From the NCBI GenBank assembly GCA_003445035.1, contig DLVV01000078.1, forward strand, positions 1 through 5,640: a stretch of DNA of 5,640 nt, written 5' to 3'. Positions within the stretch are counted from its first letter, which is position 1, and each line of letters begins with the position of its first letter. The stretch is from Planctomycetaceae bacterium (lineage in GTDB: Bacteria > Planctomycetota > Planctomycetia > Planctomycetales > Planctomycetaceae). Below, piece by piece: positions 1 through 5,640 of this stretch. The notes under the pieces are model-generated. The model was not told the origin of the DNA. It did no database searches and saw only the letters and a program-made list of their open reading frames with translations. The position numbers and the translations under genes are program-made.

Positions 1-1124
1 GACGCACCCGCCACGGTGCCACCCCGGACGTCGCCACCGGCCAGCAGTGAACACATCGCCCTGGCCCAATGGTCCCGACCCCCGCCACCATTGACCCGCG
101 GAGTGCGACCAAATTCTCCGGTGACGAACAACGAGGTCGAATCGAGCCGTCCTCGATCTTCGAGCCGTTGAAGAAGAGCCGAGAGGCCACGATCAAACGG
201 AGGCAACAGCGTGCGGAGCTTCGAGAAGTTGTTCGAGTGCGTGTCGAAGTCGAACTCGGCCGGTCGCAGACGAACCGTGACAAAGTGCACGCCCGCCTCG
301 ATCAGGCGGCAGGCCAGTAACAGTGTCTGCCCGAATTCGTGCTTGCCGAACCGATCGCTCTCGGAGACCTTCTCCTTCGAAAGATCAAACGCGGTGCGGG
401 TCCGGGGCGAACTGACGATCTGGTAGGCCTGTTCGGAGAACCGGTCGAGCGACCGCACCTCGTCATCCAGGTTCTCGAAGCCGCGGAAGGCGGTGTCCAG
501 GTCATCGAGCAACTGCTTCTGACGGCTGTAGCGGGCGACGGTCAGTCCGTCGTCCAGCGTCACGCCACGCACGCGGTAGGGAAAACCGTGCCGGGGCTTC
601 TCGGCTGTCAGGGCGCTGTACTGCGTGCCCAGGTAACCCGGTCCCACGAACGCCTCGTCGATCGCCACGTAGGTCGGCAGGTCTCGGGCCGAGGGATGCT
701 GGCGGGCGACCACGCTGCCGTACTCGGGATACTGCAGTACCGGTGTCGGCAGGTTGCCGGTCAACACGTATTTCTTGCCGATCCCATGATCGGCCAGGTT
801 GTGGGTCACCCCGCGAACGATCGCGTAGCGGCCGAAGTCCCGGGCCAGGTTCGGCATGTGCTCGCAGATTTGTACTCCCGCCACCGACGTGTCGATCGGA
901 CGGAATTCCCCTCGGAACTCGGCCGCGGCCTGGGGCTTGAGATCGAAGGTGTCCTGGTGAGAGGGGCCACCCTCGAGGAAGACAAAAATCGCCGACCGCA
1001 GGCCACCTTTGGCCTTGTCGGCGGCCTGCAGTCTCAGGCCGTCGGCCAGTGTCAGCCCGGCGCCCAGGGCACCGACCTGCAGCAGGGAACGGCGAGAGAT
1101 GGTTGATTCTGTCTGGAAGTTCAT
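1..1124 (-). CDS. DUF1501 family protein, Tat-exported (C-terminus cut by the window edge)
   Basis: The frame is open from an ATG at 1122-1124 to the left edge, giving 374 residues without a stop; I translated it codon by codon. The N-terminus carries a twin-arginine motif (SRRSLL, residues 10-15) before a hydrophobic stretch, so the protein is probably exported folded. Family hallmarks follow in order: GGPSHQDTFD (52-61), ICEHMPNL (86-93), DTH (294-296), GEFGRTP (336-342), GRDHW (349-353) and AGGDVRGG (362-369). DUF1501 is related to the alkaline phosphatase/sulfatase fold, and the Asp/His motifs sit where that fold would bind metal; no substrate is known. Family members are usually somewhat over 400 residues, so I infer that only the last part is missing. 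It lies 62 bases after the DUF1549/DUF1553 gene, its usual partner. The start is favoured because the Tat motif directly follows it. The family call is firm; the function is unknown. Confidence 0.95.
   Translation of the reverse strand, partial: MNFQTESTISRRSLLQVGALGAGLTLADGLRLQAADKAKGGLRSAIFVFLEGGPSHQDTFDLKPQAAAEFRGEFRPIDTSVAGVQICEHMPNLARDFGRYAIVRGVTHNLADHGIGKKYVLTGNLPTPVLQYPEYGSVVARQHPSARDLPTYVAIDEAFVGPGYLGTQYSALTAEKPRHGFPYRVRGVTLDDGLTVARYSRQKQLLDDLDTAFRGFENLDDEVRSLDRFSEQAYQIVSSPRTRTAFDLSKEKVSESDRFGKHEFGQTLLLACRLIEAGVHFVTVRLRPAEFDFDTHSNNFSKLRTLLPPFDRGLSALLQRLEDRGRLDSTSLFVTGEFGRTPRVNGGGGRDHWARAMCSLLAGGDVRGGTVAGA
1020..1124 (-). other. Twin-arginine signal peptide of the DUF1501 protein
   Basis: Residues 1-35 contain Ser-Arg-Arg-Ser-Leu-Leu at 10-15, then a moderately hydrophobic Gly/Ala/Leu segment, and an Ala-Ala pair before the mature start near residue 32. 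The order and weak hydrophobicity fit a Tat signal. Many DUF1501 proteins carry such a signal. The exact cleavage site is not clear by eye. Confidence 0.75.
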
Positions 1125-1186
1125 GATTCTCTTCGTGCCCGATTCCGGAAACCACGCTGCCACGTCGACGTCGGCGGCCGGTTGGA
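1125..1186 (-). promoter_or_regulatory. 62-base spacer with weak ribosome binding site for the DUF1501 gene
   Basis: This is the only intergenic gap in the window. On the minus strand a purine run, GAAGAGAA (1127-1134), lies two bases before the ATG; it is a weak Shine-Dalgarno candidate and close to the start. No terminator-like hairpin followed by a T run is present, and I see no convincing -35/-10 pair. Read-through from the upstream gene is therefore the simplest way for the DUF1501 gene to be expressed. Confidence 0.4.
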
Positions 1187-3574
1187 TCAGTGATTGAGCA
1201 CGAACTCCTTGGTGTTGATCAATGCCCACAACAGGTCACGCAGTCCGTCGGGAATCGACTTGGACGTCGCCAGGTGCCGTTCGGCACGCGACACCTCGGT
1301 CTCACTCGGTGGCCGCCCCACTGTCCTCAGCCAGGCCAATCGGATCCACCTGGCGCGATCCGCCGCTGTCGCCCTGGCCTTCGGCCCGGTCGCCACTTCG
1401 GCCACCTCGTCGATCCAACCACTCTCATCCAATCGCATCCGGATCAGCGGGTCGTTGTGCAGGAACACGGCCTGCAGCAGCGACGGCTGGTTGACCCGTT
1501 CGCAGTCGCAGTTGAGCGATCGGGACGGCTTGCCGAAGACGTTCATCGCGTAGGTGCCAGCCATCCGCATCGACAGGAAGCCGGTCGCACGACGTTGCAG
1601 GTTGCCACGGACCACCTGCAGCTTGTCCGTGGCCGCGGTCGCCTGCTTGACCGCATCGTAGACCACCTCGGCGGGCAGCCGCCGGGGGATCGCCCGGCTG
1701 AAGTTCCGACGGTCCTGGCGATTGGTCGCATTGGGTTTCCAGCTGCGCTGATACGCCTGGCTGTCGGTGATCTGGCGATGCAGCCACTTCATGTCGAACT
1801 TGTTGTCGACAAATCCCCTGGTCAACCATTTCAACAGCGCGGGATGGCTGGGCGGATTGGCGGGAGTGAAGGCATCTGGAGGCTCGACGATGCCGACGTG
1901 GAAGTAGCTGGCCCAGACCCGGTTGACGAAAGCCCGGGCAAACCACGGGTTCGTGGGATCACTCATCCATTCCATGATCGGTCGCCGTGGATCGGCACCC
2001 GCTTCGATCGACACGGTCCCGCTGCCCAGCAACTGCAGTTCCAGCGGCTCGTCGGTCCGAGCGACCAGGAACGGCCAGCGGATCACTTCCCCGGCCCGGG
2101 CGGCGGCAAACTGTGGAAACCCCGGACCCTTACCGCGGGCACCGACACTTTCGAAGAACCGCGTGAACTCGGTGAAGTCCTGTTGTGTCCAACGGTCGAA
2201 CGGGTGCTTGTGACACTCGGCACACTGCAACTGGATCCCCAGGAAACTGTGGGCAAAAGCCAGGGCCTTGGACTTCGGCTTGGCGATACTGTTGCGGGTC
2301 CAGTAGTGGGGCATCGTCTTTCGCTTGGAGAAGTCGGCCGGATCCTCTCGCCTGACGTATGACGACATCTCGGCCGAATACTCTCCAGCGGTCTGATCCC
2401 CCTGGCGTCCCTCCGAGAGCACGATGCCCTCGACCAGCTTGTCGTACCCCAGGTTCTCCGCCACACGACGATGCACCCAGCGGTACCACTGGATCGACAG
2501 GGCCTGTCCGACCTCCAGCACCGCGGTCTGGGCCGTCGGACTGCAGCCGGTGAAGTCACAGATCTTGTTGGTCCACCAGGCAGCGTACTCGGGTCGGCCG
2601 AGCAGTTCGTTGATCTTGCGAGAACGCTTTCGCGGTTCCTTCGAGGCCAGGAACGATTCGACCTCGTCCGGAGTGGGCAGTGAACCGGTGATGTCGATAC
2701 TGGCCCGCCGCAGGAACTCGGCATCACTGCAGATCGCAGACGGCCGCATCCCCAGCTTGGCAAGCTTGGCCGCCACGAAGCCGTCGATCGGGTTGGCAAA
2801 TGTCCCGCCGGGTGGGTCGAGCGACCGACCATCGCGAGGCCTCATCACCGGAACCGCCGTCACCCCGTTGTCGTAGAACACCACGATGTGCGTGTCGCCG
2901 ACGCCGGCAACGACCGAGTGCCCCTTCGAATCAACGGTGACCACCGAATCGTCGTTGCTGCGAAACCGGCACAGGCCGGTCACATCTTCCCGTGTTCCAT
3001 CTTTCCAGACGGCCACGACCTCCAGGGACACATCGGCCCGCCTGTCACGGAAAACGATCTCGGCAGGCGAAACATCCAGGCGGACCAGGTCCCGAGCCGC
3101 CTGGCTGCCCTTGGCCCCCGCCTCGATCCACCTCAGCAGCAGGCGGTGTTCCCAGCCGCCGGCTTCCAGCCGCTTGCCGCCCTCGTGATCGGTCTTCAAC
3201 GTGGGCTTGCGAAGCACCAGGCTGTCGGCCGCGGAGGTCATCTTGACCCGGGCCCCGTCCTCGGATGTGGCTTCGGCAATCAAGGCCGCGTGGTCACTGG
3301 CAAAGTCAAAACCGAACAGTGACAGCCGAAATCCTCCCTGCCCCTGGAACGAACCGTGGCACTTGGCCGAGTTGCACCCCAGCCGTCCCAGCAGCGGGAC
3401 GACGTGTTTCTGGAAATCGGGCACCTCGCGGACACCCGCCGCGGCGAACCGCTCTGAAACCGGCCGCATCGTTTCGCCGGCCTCGACAGGTGCCAGGCAG
3501 CCGACCAGCAACACCGCGGCGAGCATCGACAGCGACGACCGATCAGCAATTCGACAGGCTGGTGACCTGCTCAT
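1187..3574 (-). CDS. Secreted planctomycete cytochrome-like protein: PSCyt1-like, Ig-like, DUF1549 (PSCyt2) and DUF1553 (PSD1) domains
   Basis: This is a complete 795-residue protein. After an export signal (about residues 1-33) comes a PSCyt1-like segment (about 52-157) with GCNSAKCHG at 66-74, a CX4CH heme-attachment-like motif. Residues about 166-247 resemble a bacterial Ig-like (Big_2) domain, including DDSVVTVDSKG followed by an alternating beta pattern. DUF1549 spans about 264-475 and ends with CAECHKHPFDRW (451-462), a canonical CXXCH motif. DUF1553 spans about 530-790, with the typical NPWFARAFVNRVW (542-554) and CDCERVNQPSLLQA (689-702). The domain order and length are normal for planctomycete members. 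The protein is likely a c-type heme protein in the periplasm or at the cell surface; heme binding and reaction are inferred from motifs, not proven. Its ATG overlaps the stop of the upstream PQQ gene, and a DUF1501 gene follows. No frameshift or lost motif is seen. Confidence 0.97.
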   Translation of the reverse strand: MSRSPACRIADRSSLSMLAAVLLVGCLAPVEAGETMRPVSERFAAAGVREVPDFQKHVVPLLGRLGCNSAKCHGSFQGQGGFRLSLFGFDFASDHAALIAEATSEDGARVKMTSAADSLVLRKPTLKTDHEGGKRLEAGGWEHRLLLRWIEAGAKGSQAARDLVRLDVSPAEIVFRDRRADVSLEVVAVWKDGTREDVTGLCRFRSNDDSVVTVDSKGHSVVAGVGDTHIVVFYDNGVTAVPVMRPRDGRSLDPPGGTFANPIDGFVAAKLAKLGMRPSAICSDAEFLRRASIDITGSLPTPDEVESFLASKEPRKRSRKINELLGRPEYAAWWTNKICDFTGCSPTAQTAVLEVGQALSIQWYRWVHRRVAENLGYDKLVEGIVLSEGRQGDQTAGEYSAEMSSYVRREDPADFSKRKTMPHYWTRNSIAKPKSKALAFAHSFLGIQLQCAECHKHPFDRWTQQDFTEFTRFFESVGARGKGPGFPQFAAARAGEVIRWPFLVARTDEPLELQLLGSGTVSIEAGADPRRPIMEWMSDPTNPWFARAFVNRVWASYFHVGIVEPPDAFTPANPPSHPALLKWLTRGFVDNKFDMKWLHRQITDSQAYQRSWKPNATNRQDRRNFSRAIPRRLPAEVVYDAVKQATAATDKLQVVRGNLQRRATGFLSMRMAGTYAMNVFGKPSRSLNCDCERVNQPSLLQAVFLHNDPLIRMRLDESGWIDEVAEVATGPKARATAADRARWIRLAWLRTVGRPPSETEVSRAERHLATSKSIPDGLRDLLWALINTKEFVLNH
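2210..2224 (-). other. CXXCH heme c motif (end of DUF1549)
   Basis: The codons for residues 451-455 read Cys-Ala-Glu-Cys-His, followed by KHPFDRW, the signature that closes DUF1549 domains. This is the standard heme c attachment pattern. With the CX4CH site at residue 67, it would make the protein a candidate diheme cytochrome. Confidence 0.75.
3356..3376 (-). other. CX4CH heme-attachment-like motif (PSCyt1 segment)
   Basis: The codons for residues 67-73 read Cys-Asn-Ser-Ala-Lys-Cys-His. A CX4CH spacing is an accepted but less common heme c attachment pattern, known for example from some tetraheme cytochromes c3. Similar GCNxxxCHG motifs recur in planctomycete PSCyt1 proteins. Covalent heme attachment here is inferred. 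Confidence 0.6.
3476..3574 (-). other. Export signal of the DUF1549/DUF1553 protein, possible lipobox
   Basis: Arginines at 3, 8 and 12 precede a hydrophobic core (LSMLAAVLLVG, 15-25). Two cleavage readings are possible. LVGC at 23-26 fits the lipobox pattern, which would make Cys26 lipidated and the protein membrane-anchored. Alternatively, VEA followed by Gly33 fits ordinary signal peptidase I cleavage. I cannot decide between them by eye. Cys7 lies before the hydrophobic core and is not a lipobox. Confidence 0.7.
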
Positions 3575-3590
3575 CTCCCCGACTTTCCTT
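3571..3590 (-). promoter_or_regulatory. ATGA stop/start overlap and ribosome binding site: translational coupling of PQQ and DUF1549/DUF1553 genes
   Basis: On the minus strand ATGA (3574-3571) contains both the start codon of the cytochrome gene (3574-3572) and the TGA stop of the PQQ gene (3573-3571). An AAGGA element (3586-3590) lies 11 bases before the ATG, inside the last codons of the PQQ gene, and a second purine run, GGGGAG, touches the ATG. A four-base overlap of this kind usually means coupled translation and a shared transcript. Confidence 0.85.
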
Positions 3591-5640
3591 CAGTTCCGTC
3601 AGACTTCCTGGCCGGTACTTTTTCGAGTTCTTCGACCACCGTGAACGAATCCACGGTCGGGTCAGTATGCACGGCCCCCAGGCGGATCCGGTCACCGATC
3701 TTCAGGTCACCGAACTTCTCCCGAAACGAATCGTTGAAGAAACCCCGCATGCTCATCAACCGTCCGACGCTGGCCTTGGGGTCGGTCGCACGGCTGGTTT
3801 TCTGTGAACTCTCGATCGAATTGATCTTCAGCGTCAGCTCGTACCCCTGCTCGGACTTTTCGGTAATCGTCCCGACGACCACGCCACGGAACCCGCGGAA
3901 CGACTCGGCCGGAACCGGGTATGTCTCGGGGTCGAACGGAATGGCCCGTTCAAGAACGGTGGCCTTGGGCGAAAGCGAGAACGTGGTGCCCTGGAGCGTT
4001 CCGGAACGGAACTTCAGGGTCTCGCCACGCTTGATCAGCAACAGGGTGTCGAGCCACGACCCGGAAATGCCGGTCACCTTGACGGTCTTACCCAGCACCG
4101 TCTGCTTCAACGACCGGTCGCCATAGATCGCCGTGATGTAGTCGACCTGCATCGTGAACTCGCCCAGTTCGACATCCTTGGACTTCAGACGCCCGATGAC
4201 GATCGAATAGAACGTCTCGGTGCCACCCTTTTTGCCTCGCCTCTTGCGGCCCTTGCCACCCTTGCCGCCCTTGCCTGTTCCCTTCATCGCCATGGCACCG
4301 GTACCGCCGATGCCTATCGAGGTGACCGTGCCGACCTTTGTCCCGGCAAATTGCTTCCGGAACCGCTCACCAACAAACACGATCCGCGGTTCCTCTTCGC
4401 CGTCCTCCGACGGCAGCTCGAACACGACGATGTACTCTTTGTCCTTGACCCCCTTGTAGACCAGCTTGGCGGCCAGGGGTGCCGATCCCAGTTGCTGGAA
4501 CCCGGACTTACCCTTTCCACCCTTGGGTTTTTTCCCATCGGCTTTTGCGGCCGCCGCCTTGTACTCGGCAACCGCCTCTTTCTCGGTCAGCTTACCGGCG
4601 GCCACCGCCGCCTTGAGCTCTCGGCCCAGCGCCTTCAGGTCCACCCCGGGTGATCTCGCGGGTTTCTTGCCATCGGCCTCGGCAGTTGCCGCCTTGTACT
4701 CGGCGATTGCCTCTTTCTCGGTCAGCTTGCCGGCAGCCACCGCCGCCTTGAGCTCTCGGCCCAGCGCCTTCAGGTCCACCTTGGTTGAACGCCCTGGCTT
4801 CGACCCATCCCTCGGCTTCTTCGTGCGCTTCGGCTTGAACGCCAGGCGGGTTTCCGCGACCCGGGTGAAACCCCGGGCCACGTGATAGAGGTGTTTTTCC
4901 GAACGCAGGATCAACGCATTTCCGGCGACGGCCGGCGAAGCAACGAAACTCGCATCCAGCCGATTCTCGGCAACCAGCTGGAACTCACGCTCGGCCGAAA
5001 TCACGGAAATCCGCCCCTCCTTGCTGGAGAAGTAGATTTTGCCGTCGGCAACCAGGGGCGACGCCCAGTGGCTTCCCCCCACGCGTTTTCGCCAGATCTC
5101 CTCGCCGGTTCTTGCCGCCAGGCATCTCGCGATGCCACCTTTCTCGGTCACTGTAAACAGCAGGTCATCAACGATAATCGGCGATGGAATGTGTGGGGTG
5201 CTTCGGGTCGTGCTCCAGGCGATATGGGTGTCAGTCACATCACCAGTTCCGGTCGGATGAACGGCCAGGAAATGTCCGGTCAGGCCACTGGTAAACAGGT
5301 AGACCAGGCCGTGGTCAAAGAGCGGGCGGCTGGCGACATTGAATCCACCGAAATGGTGGACGCGCCACAGCTCTTTTCCGGTGGCGGGGTCATAGGAGAT
5401 TGTCGCTTCGGCGGCCGGGGCAATCAGCTGACGACGACCACCCAGTTCGATCAGCTTGGCTGTCGCGTAGGACTTCTTATTGTCGCCGGGCTTCTCCTTT
5501 TTGACCTCCCCCGGGTCAATGCCTCGAGCTCTCAGCGTGGCATCCCAGTCGGACTTCACGTTGCGATCCCGCAACCAACGCGTTTTTCCCGTCTTCTTGT
5601 CCAGGGCCACGAAGAACTGCTTGTCGACACCATCAAAGGC
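3571..5640 (-). CDS. PQQ-like beta-propeller protein with duplicated helical repeats and duplicated C-terminal beta modules (N-terminus beyond the window)
   Basis: The frame is open to the right edge, so 689 residues are visible and the true start is outside. Residues 1-265 are PQQ-type beta-propeller repeats: FVALDKKTGKTRW (10-22), YDPATGKELW (83-92), ARTGEEIWRK (176-185), SPLVADGKIYFSSKEG (194-209) and SPAVAGNALILRSEKHLYHV (235-254). These blades resemble BamB/YvrE-like folds and need not bind PQQ. Next come a basic linker, two 45-residue helical repeats (288-377), an unassigned acidic/beta segment (about 383-440), a Gly/Lys/Arg-rich loop (444-473) and two related beta-rich modules (476-564 and 581-673). 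The tail is short and polar. I recognise the propeller but not the C-terminal half. The protein is probably extracytoplasmic, like its two operon partners, but no signal peptide is visible because the start is missing. It is the first gene seen in this operon and is coupled by ATGA to the next. Whether it has catalytic or only binding activity is unknown. Confidence 0.93.
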   Translation of the reverse strand, partial: AFDGVDKQFFVALDKKTGKTRWLRDRNVKSDWDATLRARGIDPGEVKKEKPGDNKKSYATAKLIELGGRRQLIAPAAEATISYDPATGKELWRVHHFGGFNVASRPLFDHGLVYLFTSGLTGHFLAVHPTGTGDVTDTHIAWSTTRSTPHIPSPIIVDDLLFTVTEKGGIARCLAARTGEEIWRKRVGGSHWASPLVADGKIYFSSKEGRISVISAEREFQLVAENRLDASFVASPAVAGNALILRSEKHLYHVARGFTRVAETRLAFKPKRTKKPRDGSKPGRSTKVDLKALGRELKAAVAAGKLTEKEAIAEYKAATAEADGKKPARSPGVDLKALGRELKAAVAAGKLTEKEAVAEYKAAAAKADGKKPKGGKGKSGFQQLGSAPLAAKLVYKGVKDKEYIVVFELPSEDGEEEPRIVFVGERFRKQFAGTKVGTVTSIGIGGTGAMAMKGTGKGGKGGKGRKRRGKKGGTETFYSIVIGRLKSKDVELGEFTMQVDYITAIYGDRSLKQTVLGKTVKVTGISGSWLDTLLLIKRGETLKFRSGTLQGTTFSLSPKATVLERAIPFDPETYPVPAESFRGFRGVVVGTITEKSEQGYELTLKINSIESSQKTSRATDPKASVGRLMSMRGFFNDSFREKFGDLKIGDRIRLGAVHTDPTVDSFTVVEELEKVPARKSDGTEGKSGR
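3622..4215 (-). other. Two diverged copies of an unnamed beta-rich module at the end of the PQQ protein
   Basis: Module 1 is encoded by 4215-3949 and module 2 by 3900-3622. Both begin with an F...V.G...K beta pattern (FYSIVIGRLKSK and FRGVVVGTITEK). Both continue with an amphipathic strand that aligns as FTMQVDYI with LTLKINSI, then a Gly-Lys/Arg strand. They end in a gapless 17-residue match, SWLDTLLLIKRGETLKF with SFREKFGDLKIGDRIRL, in which Ser, Lys and Gly are identical and most others conservative. The DNA is not visibly similar, so the duplication is old. I recall similar segments in other planctomycete proteins but cannot name a family; a small OB-like barrel is one possibility. Confidence 0.55.
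4222..4311 (-). other. Gly/Lys/Arg-rich low-complexity loop in the PQQ protein
   Basis: Residues 444-473 of the visible protein are almost entirely Gly, Lys, Arg, Ala, Met and Thr, with GKGGKGGKGRKRRGKKGG as the core. It separates an upstream acidic/beta segment from the first C-terminal beta module. It looks like a flexible, strongly basic linker that could touch an anionic polymer such as nucleic acid or an acidic polysaccharide; that role is inference. Confidence 0.8.
4252..4275 (-). repeat. Short 9-bp tandem repeat encoding Gly-Gly-Lys
   Basis: The plus strand reads CTTGCCACC, CTTGCCGCC and then CTTGCC, about 2.7 copies of a 9-base unit that encodes Gly-Gly-Lys on the minus strand. It lies in the basic loop and keeps the frame, so changes in copy number would lengthen or shorten the loop without breaking the gene. 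Confidence 0.6.
4510..4779 (-). repeat. Two tandem 135-bp (45-residue) in-frame repeats in the PQQ protein
   Basis: Copy A is 4645-4779 and copy B is 4510-4644, with a period of exactly 135 bases. The first 40 codons of each (4660-4779 and 4525-4644) match at 107 of 120 bases and 37 of 40 residues; the last five codons have diverged. A run of 45 bases is identical (4736-4780 against 4601-4645). Each unit reads VDLKALGRELKAAVAAGKLT, then EKEA(I/V)AEYKAA, which predicts two helices joined by a Gly-Lys-Leu-Thr turn. The three residue changes are Ile/Val, Thr/Ala and Glu/Lys. Most base changes are synonymous, so the sequence appears constrained after duplication. Confidence 0.95.

Noticed and set aside
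339..1106. An open frame of 255 codons on the plus strand opposite the DUF1501 gene
   Set aside because: It is the antisense shadow of the DUF1501 coding frame, which has all its family motifs. The true gene has no stop in the window, so a caller that needs both ends could wrongly prefer this frame.
502..1155. A minus-strand open frame of 217 codons starting upstream of the DUF1501 ATG
   Set aside because: It is out of frame with the DUF1501 protein, whose signal peptide and family motifs occupy the other frame. Its translation is Arg/Pro/Gly-rich with no motif.
1162..1171. A perfect 10-base palindrome (ACGTCGACGT) in the spacer before the DUF1501 gene
   Set aside because: It has no loop or T run to act as a terminator, and a 10-base palindrome in GC-rich DNA is weak evidence for an operator.
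1190..2362. A long open frame on the plus strand (390 codons) opposite the DUF1549/DUF1553 gene
   Set aside because: It lies antisense to a gene with unmistakable domain motifs. Its translation is rich in Pro, Gly, Arg and His with no recognisable motif, as expected from the complement of GC-rich codons.
4510..4779. The direct repeats as a CRISPR array or mobile-element scar
   Set aside because: There are only two contiguous copies with no unique spacers, no inverted ends and no target-site duplication, and they keep the reading frame. They are a protein repeat.
5608..5610. A GTG as the start of the PQQ gene
   Set aside because: The frame stays open to the right edge and the upstream residues (AFDGVDKQFF) continue the propeller repeat. 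The GTG is an internal valine and the true start is outside the window.

Overview
The window is a GC-rich stretch that almost certainly comes from a planctomycete (phylum Planctomycetota). The evidence is gene content. Three minus-strand genes encode protein families that are hallmarks of that phylum: a PQQ-like beta-propeller protein, a planctomycete-type cytochrome with DUF1549 and DUF1553 domains (also called PSCyt2 and PSD1), and a DUF1501 protein. I cannot fix the genus from sequence alone.

Layout, in the direction of transcription (right to left). (1) 5640-3571: a PQQ-like beta-propeller protein whose N-terminus lies beyond the right edge. Its C-terminal half is unusual: two near-identical 45-residue helical repeats, a Gly/Lys/Arg-rich loop, and two diverged copies of a beta-rich module that I do not recognise as a named family. 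(2) 3574-1187: a complete 795-residue secreted cytochrome-like protein. It has an N-terminal PSCyt1-like segment with a CX4CH motif, an Ig-like (Big_2-like) domain, a DUF1549 domain with a CXXCH motif, and a C-terminal DUF1553 domain. (3) 1124-1: a DUF1501 protein with a twin-arginine signal; its C-terminal end lies beyond the left edge.

The three genes read as one operon. Genes 1 and 2 overlap by four bases (ATGA), and genes 2 and 3 are 62 bases apart with no obvious terminator. The pairing of DUF1549/DUF1553 and DUF1501 genes is very common in planctomycetes, where the products are thought to work together outside the cytoplasm; their biochemical role is not established. The PQQ protein is probably co-produced and also extracytoplasmic, though its own signal is outside the window.

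No RNA genes, mobile elements, CRISPR arrays, integrase sites or plus-strand genes are supported. The least ordinary part is the C-terminal half of the PQQ protein (about 3570-4800). The rest is a well-preserved example of a widespread but functionally uncharacterised planctomycete gene set.
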